Below, piece after piece: positions 6,841 through 14,895 of a DNA stretch of 64,000 nt. The translations under genes were made by a program, and so were the position numbers. Origin of the DNA: Novosphingobium piscinae (GTDB lineage Bacteria; Pseudomonadota; Alphaproteobacteria; Sphingomonadales; Sphingomonadaceae); contig NZ_JACLAX010000001.1 of NCBI RefSeq assembly GCF_014230355.1, positions 1 through 64,000 on the forward strand. The letters are read 5' to 3'. Each line of letters opens with the position of its first letter. The first letter of the stretch is position 1. The notes beneath the pieces were generated by a model. That model saw only the letters and a program-made list of their open reading frames with translations. It was not told where the DNA came from and did no database searches.

Positions 6841-8369
6841 CCGCCGCGGCGCCGATCGTGCGGATCAGCGACGATGCCCTGGCCCTGGCCTGCGGGGCCG
6901 ATGCCGTCGCCGCCGCCTTCGCCGCGCAAGGCTGCGAGGTGCGCCGGGTGTCGAGCCGGGGCATGCATCGGCTCGAGCCGCTCGCCGAGATCGACGGGCA
7001 GGGCTTCGGTCCACTGGCGCCGGGAGACGTCGCCGCGGTGCTGGCCGGCACCAGCGGCCGGGCGATCGGCCGAGTCGAGGCGCACCCCTTCCTGGCCCGC
7101 CAGCAGCGCCTGATCTTCGCGCGGGCCGGGATCACCCGGCCGCTCAGTCTGGCCGACTATGCCGCGACGGGCGGCTGGGCCGGGCTGGAGCAGGCCCGTG
7201 CCATCGGTCCGGCGGCAACGCTCGACGCGGTCGAGGCCTCGGGCCTGCGCGGGCGCGGCGGGGCGGGGTTCCCGGCAGGCACCAAGTGGCGCACGGTCGC
7301 CGGGGCGCCGGGCGCGACGAAGTACGTGGTCTGCAACGCCGACGAGGGCGACAGCGGCACCTTCGCCGACCGCATGGTAATGGAGGGCGATCCGTTCCTC
7401 CTGCTCGAAGGCATGGCCATCGCCGCCCATGCGGTGGGGGCAGGCCGGGGCTACATCTACGTCCGCAGCGAATATCCCCATGCGATCCGCAAGCTGGAAG
7501 CTGCGATCGCGCTGGCCGCGCCGCAGCTCGCGCCGTTCACGGTCGAGGTGCGCGTGGGTGCCGGGGCCTATGTTTGCGGCGAGGAGACCTCGCTGCTCAA
7601 TTCGCTGGAGGGCAAGCGCGGCGAGGTGCGGGCCAAGCCGCCCCTGCCCGCGCTGGCCGGGCTGTTCGGGCGGCCGACCGTGGTCAACAACGTGCTCACG
7701 CTCGCCTCGGTGCCGTGGATCCTCGCCAACGGGGCCGAGGCCTATCAGGCGATCGGCTTCGGCCGCTCGCGCGGGACCATGCCGATCCAGCTGGCCGGCA
7801 ACGTGAAGCATGGCGGTCTGTTCGAGGTGGGCTTCGGCATCACCCTGGGCGAGCTGGTGAACGAGATCGGCGGCGGCACCGCCAGCGGGCGGCCGGTCAA
7901 GGCGGTGCAGGTCGGCGGGCCGCTCGGGGCCTACCACCCGCCCGCCGATTTCCACCTGCCGTTCGACTATGAGAGCTTCGCCGCGGCCGATGGCTTGATC
8001 GGCCATGCCGGGCTGGTGGTGTTTGATGACAGCGCCGACATGCGGGCCCAGGCCCGCTTCGCCATGGCCTTCTGCGCGGCCGAGAGCTGCGGCAAGTGCA
8101 CGCCGTGCCGGATCGGCTCGACCCGCGGGGTGGAGCTGCTCGACCGGCTCGGAGCGTCGGACCGGCAACCGCGCGGGCCCGATGCGGTCGAGGCCCTGCC
8201 GCAGATGCGCAATGCGGCCAAGGCGCCGCGTGGGTCCGCCGCCGAAATCGCCCTGCTCGAAGACCTGTGCGAGACGATGAAGTTCGGCTCGCTCTGCGCG
8301 CTGGGCGGGTTCACCCCCTATCCGGTGCTCAGCGCCCTGCGCCACTGGCCCGAGGAGTTCGGGGCGTGA
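6837..8369 (+). CDS. fdsB: NAD-dependent formate dehydrogenase, beta subunit (diaphorase)
   Basis: 510 aa from the GTG at 6837 (GTGA overlap with fdsG). It corresponds to NuoF: a short N-terminal thioredoxin-like part, the FMN/NADH-binding domain with GLRGRGGAGFPAGTKW and CNADEGDSGTF near the middle, and a C-terminal [4Fe-4S] site CGKCTPCRIG, whose fourth Cys lies in GSLCALGG near the end. It transfers electrons to NAD+. The GTG of fdhD again overlaps its stop, so the operon is translationally coupled. Confidence 0.94.
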   Translation: MTAAAPIVRISDDALALACGADAVAAAFAAQGCEVRRVSSRGMHRLEPLAEIDGQGFGPLAPGDVAAVLAGTSGRAIGRVEAHPFLARQQRLIFARAGITRPLSLADYAATGGWAGLEQARAIGPAATLDAVEASGLRGRGGAGFPAGTKWRTVAGAPGATKYVVCNADEGDSGTFADRMVMEGDPFLLLEGMAIAAHAVGAGRGYIYVRSEYPHAIRKLEAAIALAAPQLAPFTVEVRVGAGAYVCGEETSLLNSLEGKRGEVRAKPPLPALAGLFGRPTVVNNVLTLASVPWILANGAEAYQAIGFGRSRGTMPIQLAGNVKHGGLFEVGFGITLGELVNEIGGGTASGRPVKAVQVGGPLGAYHPPADFHLPFDYESFAAADGLIGHAGLVVFDDSADMRAQARFAMAFCAAESCGKCTPCRIGSTRGVELLDRLGASDRQPRGPDAVEALPQMRNAAKAPRGSAAEIALLEDLCETMKFGSLCALGGFTPYPVLSALRHWPEEFGA

Positions 8370-9178
8370 CCGCCGGCGCGGTGACCATCCCGGTGCGGAC
8401 CACGGCCTATGCCGTCGCGGGCACCCCGGGCGAGCGTGTGGTCCCGGTCGAGGCGCCCATCGGAATCGAGATCAACGGCCTGGCCTATGCGGTGATGATG
8501 GCGACCCCCTGCGATCTGGAGGACTTCGTCACCGGCTTCGTCCTGGCCGAAGGACTGGCCACGGTGGCCGAACTGGGCCCGGTGCAGCTCCATCCGGTTG
8601 CGGCGGGTGAGGGCACGGTTGCCCGGATCACCCTGCCGGCCGAGCGGCTCGGCCCGGTCATGGCGCGGGCCCGGCTGCGCTCCGGTGACAGCTCCTGCGG
8701 GATCTGCGGGATCGACAGCGTCGAGGCGGCGCTGCGGCCGTTGCCGCCCCTCGCCGCGCGCGCGGCGATTGCGCCCGAGGCGATCCGCCGCGCGCTGCAG
8801 GCCATGCGCGATCAGCAGGTGCTCGGGCGCGCGACTGCCGCGACCCATGCCGCCGCCTTCGCCGGGGCCGACGGCGCGGTGACCGTGCTGCGCGAGGACG
8901 TCGGCCGGCACAATGCGCTCGACAAGGTGATCGGCGCGCTCGCCCGCGCTGGTGTCGATCCCGCCAGTGGCTTCCTGGTAGTCACCTCACGCTGCTCCTA
9001 TGAGCTGGTCGAGAAGACCGTGCGCGCCGGCTGCCCGCTGCTGGTGGCGATTTCCGCCCCGACCGACCTCGCCGTGCGCCGCGCGGCCGCCGCCGGGCTG
9101 GCGCTGGCGGTGATCGCGCGCGACGACACGATGACCTGGGCCACTGAACCCGCGATGGAGATCGCTCATGTCCTATGA
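8366..9178 (+). CDS. fdhD: Formate dehydrogenase accessory sulfurtransferase FdhD
   Basis: 270 aa, GTG start overlapping the fdsB stop. FdhD moves sulfur from a cysteine desulfurase to the molybdenum cofactor before it enters formate dehydrogenase. The two catalytic cysteines appear in SSCGICG (about residues 111-117). EDVGRHNALDKVIG in the second half is the other family signature. The gene sits between fdsB and fdsA, whereas the common order has it after fdsA. Its end overlaps fdsA by 11 bases. Confidence 0.94.
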   Translation: MTAGAVTIPVRTTAYAVAGTPGERVVPVEAPIGIEINGLAYAVMMATPCDLEDFVTGFVLAEGLATVAELGPVQLHPVAAGEGTVARITLPAERLGPVMARARLRSGDSSCGICGIDSVEAALRPLPPLAARAAIAPEAIRRALQAMRDQQVLGRATAATHAAAFAGADGAVTVLREDVGRHNALDKVIGALARAGVDPASGFLVVTSRCSYELVEKTVRAGCPLLVAISAPTDLAVRRAAAAGLALAVIARDDTMTWATEPAMEIAHVL

Positions 9179-12005
9179 GCCGCAGCCCGATTTCGGCACT
9201 CCGGCCGTGCGCGAGGGTGCGCCGGTCACCCTGACGATCGACGGCCGCCAGGTCACCGTGCCCGAGGGCACCAGCGTGATGCGCGCCGCCGCCGAGATCG
9301 GCGGGGCGATCCCCAAGCTCTGCGCGACCGACACCGTCGCCGCCTATGGTTCGTGCCGCATGTGCCTGGTCGAGATCGAGGGCCAGCGCGGCACCCCGGC
9401 CTCCTGCACCACCCCGGTACGCCCCGGCATGGTCGTGCAGACCCAGACCCCGCGCCTCGAAAAGCTGCGCCGCGGGGTGATGGAGCTCTACATCTCCGAC
9501 CACCCGCTCGATTGCCTGACCTGCTCGGCCAACAACGATTGCGAGCTGCAGGACACCGCCGCGCAGGTGGGCCTGCGCGACGTGCGCTATGGCTATGCCG
9601 GGGCGAACCATCTCGACGCACCGGTCGACGCCTCGAACCCCTATTTCGATTTCGATCCGGCCAAGTGCATCGTCTGCTCGCGCTGCGTGCGCGCCTGCGA
9701 GGAGGTCCAGGGCACCTTTGCCCTGACCATCGAGGGGCGGGGTTTCGACGCCAAGGTTTCGGCCGGGCTCGCCTCGGACACCTTCCTCGGCTCCGAGTGC
9801 GTCTCGTGCGGGGCCTGCGTTGCCGCCTGTCCGACCGCGACCCTCAACGAGAAGGCGGTCAAGGACATCGGCAAGCCCGAGCGCGCGGTGATCACCACCT
9901 GCGCCTATTGCGGCGTGGGCTGCACCTTCCGCGCCGAGCTGCGCGGGCAGCAGCTGGTGCGGATGGTGCCGTGGAAGGACGGCAAGGCCAACCGCGGCCA
10001 CTCCTGCGTCAAGGGCCGCTTCGCCTGGGGCTATGCCCACCACGCCGACCGCATCACCAGGCCGATGATCCGCGAGCAGATCACGGACCCGTGGCGCGAG
10101 GTGAGCTGGGACGAGGCGATCAGCTTCACCGCCGCGCGCCTTGCCGCGATCAAGGCGCAGCACGGCGCGCGGGCGCTGGGCGGGATCACCTCGAGCCGCT
10201 GCACCAACGAGGAGGCCTTCCTTGTCCAGAAGCTGGTGCGCGGCGGGTTCGGCAGCAACAATGTCGATACCTGCGCGCGGGTCTGCCATTCCCCCACCGG
10301 CTATGGCCTGGCCAAGACCTTCGGGACCAGCGCGGGTACGCAGGACTTCGATTCGGTCGAGGACAGCGACGTTGTCCTGATCATCGGCGCCAACCCGACC
10401 GACGGCCACCCGGTCTTCGCCAGCCGCCTGAAGAAGCGGCTGCGCCAGGGCGCCCGGCTGATCGTGATCGACCCGCGGCGGATCGACATGGTCCGCTCGC
10501 CGCATGTGCAGGCGGACTACCACCTGCCGCTCCAGCCCGGCACCAATGTGGCGATCCTGACCGCCATGGCGCACGTGATCGTCACCGAGGGCCTGGCCGA
10601 CGAGGTCTTCGTGCGCGAGCGCTGCGACTGGGACGAGTACCAGGACTGGGCCCGCTTCGTCAGCGATCCGCGGCATTCACCCGAAACGCTCGAGCCGGTC
10701 ACCCGGGTTCCCGCCGCCGATCTGCGCGGTGCTGCGCGGCTGTTCGCGACCGGCGGAAACGGGGCCATCTATTACGGCCTTGGCGTCACCGAGCACTCGC
10801 AGGGCTCCTCGACCGTGCTGGCGATCGCCAATCTGGCCATGGCCACCGGCAACATCGGCCGGCGCGGGGTGGGGGTGAACCCCTTGCGCGGGCAGAACAA
10901 CGTGCAGGGCGCCTGCGACATGGGCTCCTTCCCGCACGAGCTGGCCGGCTACCGCCACATCTCCGACGCTGCCACCCGCGCGCAGTTCGAGGCCGAGTGG
11001 GGCACCGCGCTCGATCCCGAGCCGGGGCTGCGCATCCCCAACATGCTCGACGCGGCGGTCGATGGGACGTTCAAGGCGCTCTACATCCAGGGCGAGGACA
11101 TCCTGCAATCGGACCCCAACACGCACCACGTGGCGGCCGGGCTGGCGGCGATGGACTGCGTGATCGTCCACGACCTGTTCCTCAACGAGACCGCCAACTA
11201 CGCCCACGTCTTTCTCCCCGGTTCGACCTTCCTGGAAAAGACCGGCACCTTCACCAATGCCGAGCGGCGGGTGCAGATGGTGCGGCGGGTGATGGACCCG
11301 GCGAATGGCTATGAAGACTGGGAGGTGACCCAGCTCCTCGCCAAGGCCATGGGCCTCGGCTGGTCCTATACCCACGCCAGCCAGATCATGGACGAGATCG
11401 CCCGGCTGACCCCCAGCTTTGCTGGGATCAGCCATGCCCGGCTCGAGGCGGAGGGCGGGCTGCAGTGGCCAGTCAACGATGCTGCACCGCAGGGCAGTCC
11501 GATCATGCACGTGGACGGCTTCGTGCGGGGCAAGGGCAAGTTCGTGGTGACAGAGTACATCCCCACCGACGAGCGCACCGGACCGCGCTATCCGCTGCTG
11601 CTCACCACCGGGCGGATCCTCAGCCAGTACAACGTCGGCGCGCAGACCCGCCGCACCGCCAATTCGGTGTGGCACGAGGAGGATCTGCTGGAGATCCATC
11701 CGCTCGATGCCGAGAACCGCGGGCTGCAATCGGGTGACTGGGTGCGCCTGGCCTCGCGCGCGGGGGAGACGACGCTGCGCGCGCTGGTGACCGACCGGGT
11801 CGCCCCGGGGGTGGTCTATACCACGTTCCACCACCCCGACACCCAGGCCAACGTGGTCACCACCGACAACAGCGACTGGGCCACCAACTGTCCCGAATAC
11901 AAGGTCACCGCGGTGCAGGTCTCGGCCTCGAACGGGCCGAGCGAGTGGCAGCAGGGCTATGCCGCACAGAGCCGCCTGGCGCGGCGGGTCGAGGCCGCCG
12001 AATGA
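9168..12005 (+). CDS. fdsA: NAD-dependent formate dehydrogenase, alpha (molybdenum) subunit
   Basis: 945 aa. The N-terminus binds [2Fe-2S] (YGSCRMCLVEIEG), then a His-Cys [4Fe-4S] site (DHPLDCLTC), two ferredoxin-type clusters (CIVCSRCVRAC and CVSCGACVAACP), and a further [4Fe-4S] site at the start of the molybdopterin domain (CAYCGVGC). The Mo ligand should be Cys373 in CARVCHSP, at the place of selenocysteine in E. coli FdhF. It oxidises formate to CO2 in the cytosol. All expected cluster ligands are visible and the length is normal. Confidence 0.96.
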   Translation: MSYEPQPDFGTPAVREGAPVTLTIDGRQVTVPEGTSVMRAAAEIGGAIPKLCATDTVAAYGSCRMCLVEIEGQRGTPASCTTPVRPGMVVQTQTPRLEKLRRGVMELYISDHPLDCLTCSANNDCELQDTAAQVGLRDVRYGYAGANHLDAPVDASNPYFDFDPAKCIVCSRCVRACEEVQGTFALTIEGRGFDAKVSAGLASDTFLGSECVSCGACVAACPTATLNEKAVKDIGKPERAVITTCAYCGVGCTFRAELRGQQLVRMVPWKDGKANRGHSCVKGRFAWGYAHHADRITRPMIREQITDPWREVSWDEAISFTAARLAAIKAQHGARALGGITSSRCTNEEAFLVQKLVRGGFGSNNVDTCARVCHSPTGYGLAKTFGTSAGTQDFDSVEDSDVVLIIGANPTDGHPVFASRLKKRLRQGARLIVIDPRRIDMVRSPHVQADYHLPLQPGTNVAILTAMAHVIVTEGLADEVFVRERCDWDEYQDWARFVSDPRHSPETLEPVTRVPAADLRGAARLFATGGNGAIYYGLGVTEHSQGSSTVLAIANLAMATGNIGRRGVGVNPLRGQNNVQGACDMGSFPHELAGYRHISDAATRAQFEAEWGTALDPEPGLRIPNMLDAAVDGTFKALYIQGEDILQSDPNTHHVAAGLAAMDCVIVHDLFLNETANYAHVFLPGSTFLEKTGTFTNAERRVQMVRRVMDPANGYEDWEVTQLLAKAMGLGWSYTHASQIMDEIARLTPSFAGISHARLEAEGGLQWPVNDAAPQGSPIMHVDGFVRGKGKFVVTEYIPTDERTGPRYPLLLTTGRILSQYNVGAQTRRTANSVWHEEDLLEIHPLDAENRGLQSGDWVRLASRAGETTLRALVTDRVAPGVVYTTFHHPDTQANVVTTDNSDWATNCPEYKVTAVQVSASNGPSEWQQGYAAQSRLARRVEAAE

Positions 12006-12211
12006 GCAGCGGGGTCGAAGCCAACCTGATCCGCATGGCCAACCAGATCGCCGCCAATCTCGCCGCGCAGGGCGAGGCGGCGGCCGTGGCCGAGACTGCC
12101 GCGCACATCACGCGCTACTGGGACCCGCGGATGCGCGCGGCGATCCTCGCGGCCGATGCCGCCGGGCTCTCGCCGATCGCGCGTGCCGCCATCGCCAGCC
12201 TGCCGCGCTGA
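12002..12211 (+). CDS. fdsD: Formate dehydrogenase delta subunit
   Basis: 69 aa, ATG overlapping the fdsA stop by four bases. The short protein shows the family pattern LIRMANQIAANL at the N-terminus and AAHITRYWDPRMRAAI in the middle. FdsD is a small stabilising or maturation subunit of NAD-dependent formate dehydrogenases. It is the last gene of the operon; a 20-bp palindrome follows directly. Confidence 0.92.
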   Translation: MSSGVEANLIRMANQIAANLAAQGEAAAVAETAAHITRYWDPRMRAAILAADAAGLSPIARAAIASLPR

Positions 12212-12213
12212 AC

Positions 12214-12233
12214 AAGTTTCCTCGAGGAAACTT
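12214..12233. terminator. Palindrome between convergent genes, probable bidirectional terminator
   Basis: A perfect 20-bp inverted repeat (aagtttcctcgaggaaactt) followed by two more T residues, two bases after the fdsD stop and 30 bp before the end of the convergent GH43 gene. As RNA it would form a stem with a tight loop and a short U run in either direction. The U run is short, so a protein-binding role is possible. Confidence 0.55.
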
Positions 12234-12263
12234 TTGCCGCGCGGATAGCCCGCTGTCCCCCGA

Positions 12264-13850
12264 TCAGTCAGCCAGGGCGGCGTAGCGGAAATCGCTGAAG
12301 CGGGCGCTGCCCGTGCCTGCGGCATAGAGCCCCGGCTTGAGCGAGAGGAAGCCGCCGCGCACGTTGTGGTGATAGCCCGAGACCTCCATGCCGCGGTCGA
12401 AGCGCTGCCAGGTCCGCCCGTCATCCCCGCTGGTGTGGATCGCCACGATGTGGCGGCGGTTGGTGATCCGCAGCCGCATCCGGGCGCCATGCGGGTTGGC
12501 CGGCCGGCCCCGCTCGATCCCGTACTGGTGGGTGACGAAGCGTGCGGTGTCGAACCCGAGCCCGCAATAGAGCTTGTCGTCGTAGAACAGCACCAGCCCG
12601 GCGGTGCAGCCGGGATCGATCGCGATCGTGCACTCGAAGCGGTAGCTGGTGTCGCCGGCGTTGAGCAGCAGCGGCGATCCGCTCGACGGTGCCAGCCCGC
12701 GCGCTGCCAGATGGAGCTGCCCCTCCGCCACTCGCACGCGCGCGGCTTCGTCCGGGGCCGGGCGGAAGAAGGTCCACTTGGCGCCCAGCGCGAGTGGCCC
12801 GCCGAACGCGTCCGACAGCGCCATCCCGTGCGGCACGGCCTGTCCTCCGCGCGGCTTGGCCAGCGGGCGCGACAGATCGCCTCCGGTCATGCGGAACCAG
12901 CCGTCGGCGGTCCATTCCACCGGATCGAGCAGGCATTGCCGGCCGAGCGTCCAGAAGTCCTTGCGATAGCCGTGATACAGCGACCACCAGGTGCCGTCGG
13001 GAGCCTCGACCAGCGAGGCGTGTCCACGCGACCACCAGGCCTCATCCAGCGAGCGGGTGCGGACCAGCGGGTTGCCTGGATGCTGTTCCCACGGTCCGTG
13101 AAGCGAGCGCGATCGCGCCGCGATCACCATGTGCCCGGTCGGCGGGCCGGCGGTGCCGCCCACCGCGGTGAGCATGTAGAACCAGCCGCCATGGCGGTGG
13201 ATCTTGGGTCCCTCGGGCGAGAAGCCCTCGACGTCCCAGTCATCCGGATAGCGCCACGGATCGTAGACATGCTCGACCGGACCGGCGAGGCGCAGCCCGT
13301 CATCGCTCAGCCGCACGCGGTCGCCGCCCGACAGGAACAGCCAGCGCGATCCGTCCTCGGCCACGGCATGGCAGGGATCGATGTGCCGGTTGAGCCCCAG
13401 CGGAACCGGATCGCTCCACGGCCCGTCGATGTGATCGGCCCAGATCACGAAGATGTCGTTGGGACTGGCCTTGACCGGAATGTAGAGGAAATAGCGCCCT
13501 GCGTGCTTTTCCAGGCTCACAGCCCACACTGAGCCGATGTTGCGGGTCAGCGCCGGGCGGCGCGGCTGCCAGTTCACCAGATCGCGGCTGTGCCAGATGG
13601 TGAGGCCGGGATAGGCATCGAAGCTGGAGAAGGTCAGGTAATAGTCCGCGCCGTCCTTGAGGATCGCCGGATCAGGGCGGTCACCGCTGAGCACCGGGTT
13701 GAGGAAGCGGCCATTGCCAAGGTCTGGCGCGAGCTGTCCCTCGATTCCCCGGCCCGTTCGCGTCGCGGTCCGGCCCGCGGCAGGCGCCGCGCTGACCGCG
13801 GCGCCGCCGAGCAGCGCGAAACCCAGCGCGGCGCGGCGATCGACCAGCAT
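12264..13850 (-). CDS. Glycoside hydrolase family 43-like, exported
   Basis: 528 aa from the ATG at 13850, which touches the esterase stop (TGATG). Residues 1-26 look like a Tat-type signal (VDRRAALGFALLGGAAVSAA). The five-bladed propeller of GH43 is suggested by DRPDP (Asp60, likely general base), RHIDPCH (Asp modulating pKa) and FSPEGPKI (Glu, likely acid). The C-terminal ~200 residues look like a beta-sandwich module. Such enzymes remove arabinose or xylose side chains; in this pectin cluster, arabinan or xylogalacturonan decorations are plausible substrates. Confidence 0.85.
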   Translation of the reverse strand: MLVDRRAALGFALLGGAAVSAAPAAGRTATRTGRGIEGQLAPDLGNGRFLNPVLSGDRPDPAILKDGADYYLTFSSFDAYPGLTIWHSRDLVNWQPRRPALTRNIGSVWAVSLEKHAGRYFLYIPVKASPNDIFVIWADHIDGPWSDPVPLGLNRHIDPCHAVAEDGSRWLFLSGGDRVRLSDDGLRLAGPVEHVYDPWRYPDDWDVEGFSPEGPKIHRHGGWFYMLTAVGGTAGPPTGHMVIAARSRSLHGPWEQHPGNPLVRTRSLDEAWWSRGHASLVEAPDGTWWSLYHGYRKDFWTLGRQCLLDPVEWTADGWFRMTGGDLSRPLAKPRGGQAVPHGMALSDAFGGPLALGAKWTFFRPAPDEAARVRVAEGQLHLAARGLAPSSGSPLLLNAGDTSYRFECTIAIDPGCTAGLVLFYDDKLYCGLGFDTARFVTHQYGIERGRPANPHGARMRLRITNRRHIVAIHTSGDDGRTWQRFDRGMEVSGYHHNVRGGFLSLKPGLYAAGTGSARFSDFRYAALAD

Positions 13851-14845
13851 CAGCCCAGCCCCACGGTGCGCACCCAGGCGCGCCACAGCTCGGGCCAGGC
13901 TTCGACCGGCTTGCCGACCGTCTGGCGCAGCCCGAAACCGTGTCCGCCGTGGGTGAACAGGTGGGTCTCGACCGGCACTCCGGCGGCGCGCAGGGCGGCG
14001 CGCAGGCGCAGCGTGTTCTCCACCGGCACCGTGGGATCGTCCTCGGCATGAAGCAGGAAATGCGGCGGGGCGGCGGCAGTCAGCGTGCGGTCGGGCGAAT
14101 GGGCGGCCTCGGCCTCGGCGGTGGGTGCCGGGCCGAGCAGCTTGAGGCGCGAGCCGGCGTGGGCGACCGCCGGGTCCATCGAGACCACCGGATAGATCGG
14201 CGCGGCGCAGAGCGGCCGGGCCGAGAGCCGGTCGGCGGCGTCGACCGGGTCATAGACCCGCGCGGCAAAGCGTGCGGCAAGGTCGGCACAGACGTGCCCT
14301 CCGGCAGAGAAGCCCATCGTCGCGACGCGCTCGGGATCGATCGCGAAGTCGCGCGCGCGGTGGCGGATCAGGCGCAGCGCGCGCTGGGCGTCGGCCAGCG
14401 GCACGTCGGCGGGGCGGGCCCAGCCCTCGCCGGGCAGGCGGTAGAACAGGACGAAGGCGGTGAAGCCGCGCGCGGCCAGCCAGCGGCCCAGCTCGTAGCC
14501 CTCCTTGTCGATCACCACCAGGCGGTAGCCGCCCCCCGGGGTGATCAGCACGGCGGCGCCGTTGGGACGGTCGGGACGGAACACGACCATGCGGGGGCGC
14601 GCGATGCCGGTCACCGAGCGGTCGGTCATCACCGCGTCGGGCGCGCGCTCCTCGACTTGCTCGACCGGGGCAGGGCTGGGCATGCCCGGCGCGCCGCCCG
14701 GCCAGAGGTCGATCGTCTCGACTGGCTGGGGCAACCCGGCCGGCACCCCGCGCGATGACACGGGCGGGGGCGTCTGGGCCCCCGCCCGCGTCGCAACCAT
14801 CCCCCCGGCCAGGCTCGCGGCCAGAACCGATCGTCGATCAGGCAC
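13850..14845 (-). CDS. Alpha/beta hydrolase, acetylesterase-like, exported
   Basis: 331 aa. The N-terminal twin-arginine stretch (DRRSVLAASLAGGMVATRAGA) suggests export. The nucleophile elbow is GFSAGGH (Ser180). An Asp in HAEDDPTVP and a His in HGGHGFG complete the likely triad, and PGGGY forms the oxyanion region. This matches the BD-FAE/Axe-type carbohydrate esterases that often neighbour glycosidases. It lies between a TonB receptor and the GH43 gene on one strand, so removal of acetyl groups from pectin or xylan is the likely job. Confidence 0.83.
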   Translation of the reverse strand: MPDRRSVLAASLAGGMVATRAGAQTPPPVSSRGVPAGLPQPVETIDLWPGGAPGMPSPAPVEQVEERAPDAVMTDRSVTGIARPRMVVFRPDRPNGAAVLITPGGGYRLVVIDKEGYELGRWLAARGFTAFVLFYRLPGEGWARPADVPLADAQRALRLIRHRARDFAIDPERVATMGFSAGGHVCADLAARFAARVYDPVDAADRLSARPLCAAPIYPVVSMDPAVAHAGSRLKLLGPAPTAEAEAAHSPDRTLTAAAPPHFLLHAEDDPTVPVENTLRLRAALRAAGVPVETHLFTHGGHGFGLRQTVGKPVEAWPELWRAWVRTVGLG

Positions 14846-14895
14846 CGTGCCGCTCCTCTGTCCTCATGTCCCGGGGGTGTGGAAGGCTGGTCGGG

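Noticed and set aside
8982..10676. A long minus-strand open frame opposite fdhD and fdsA
   Set aside because: No family similarity; both plus-strand genes show all catalytic motifs in this region.
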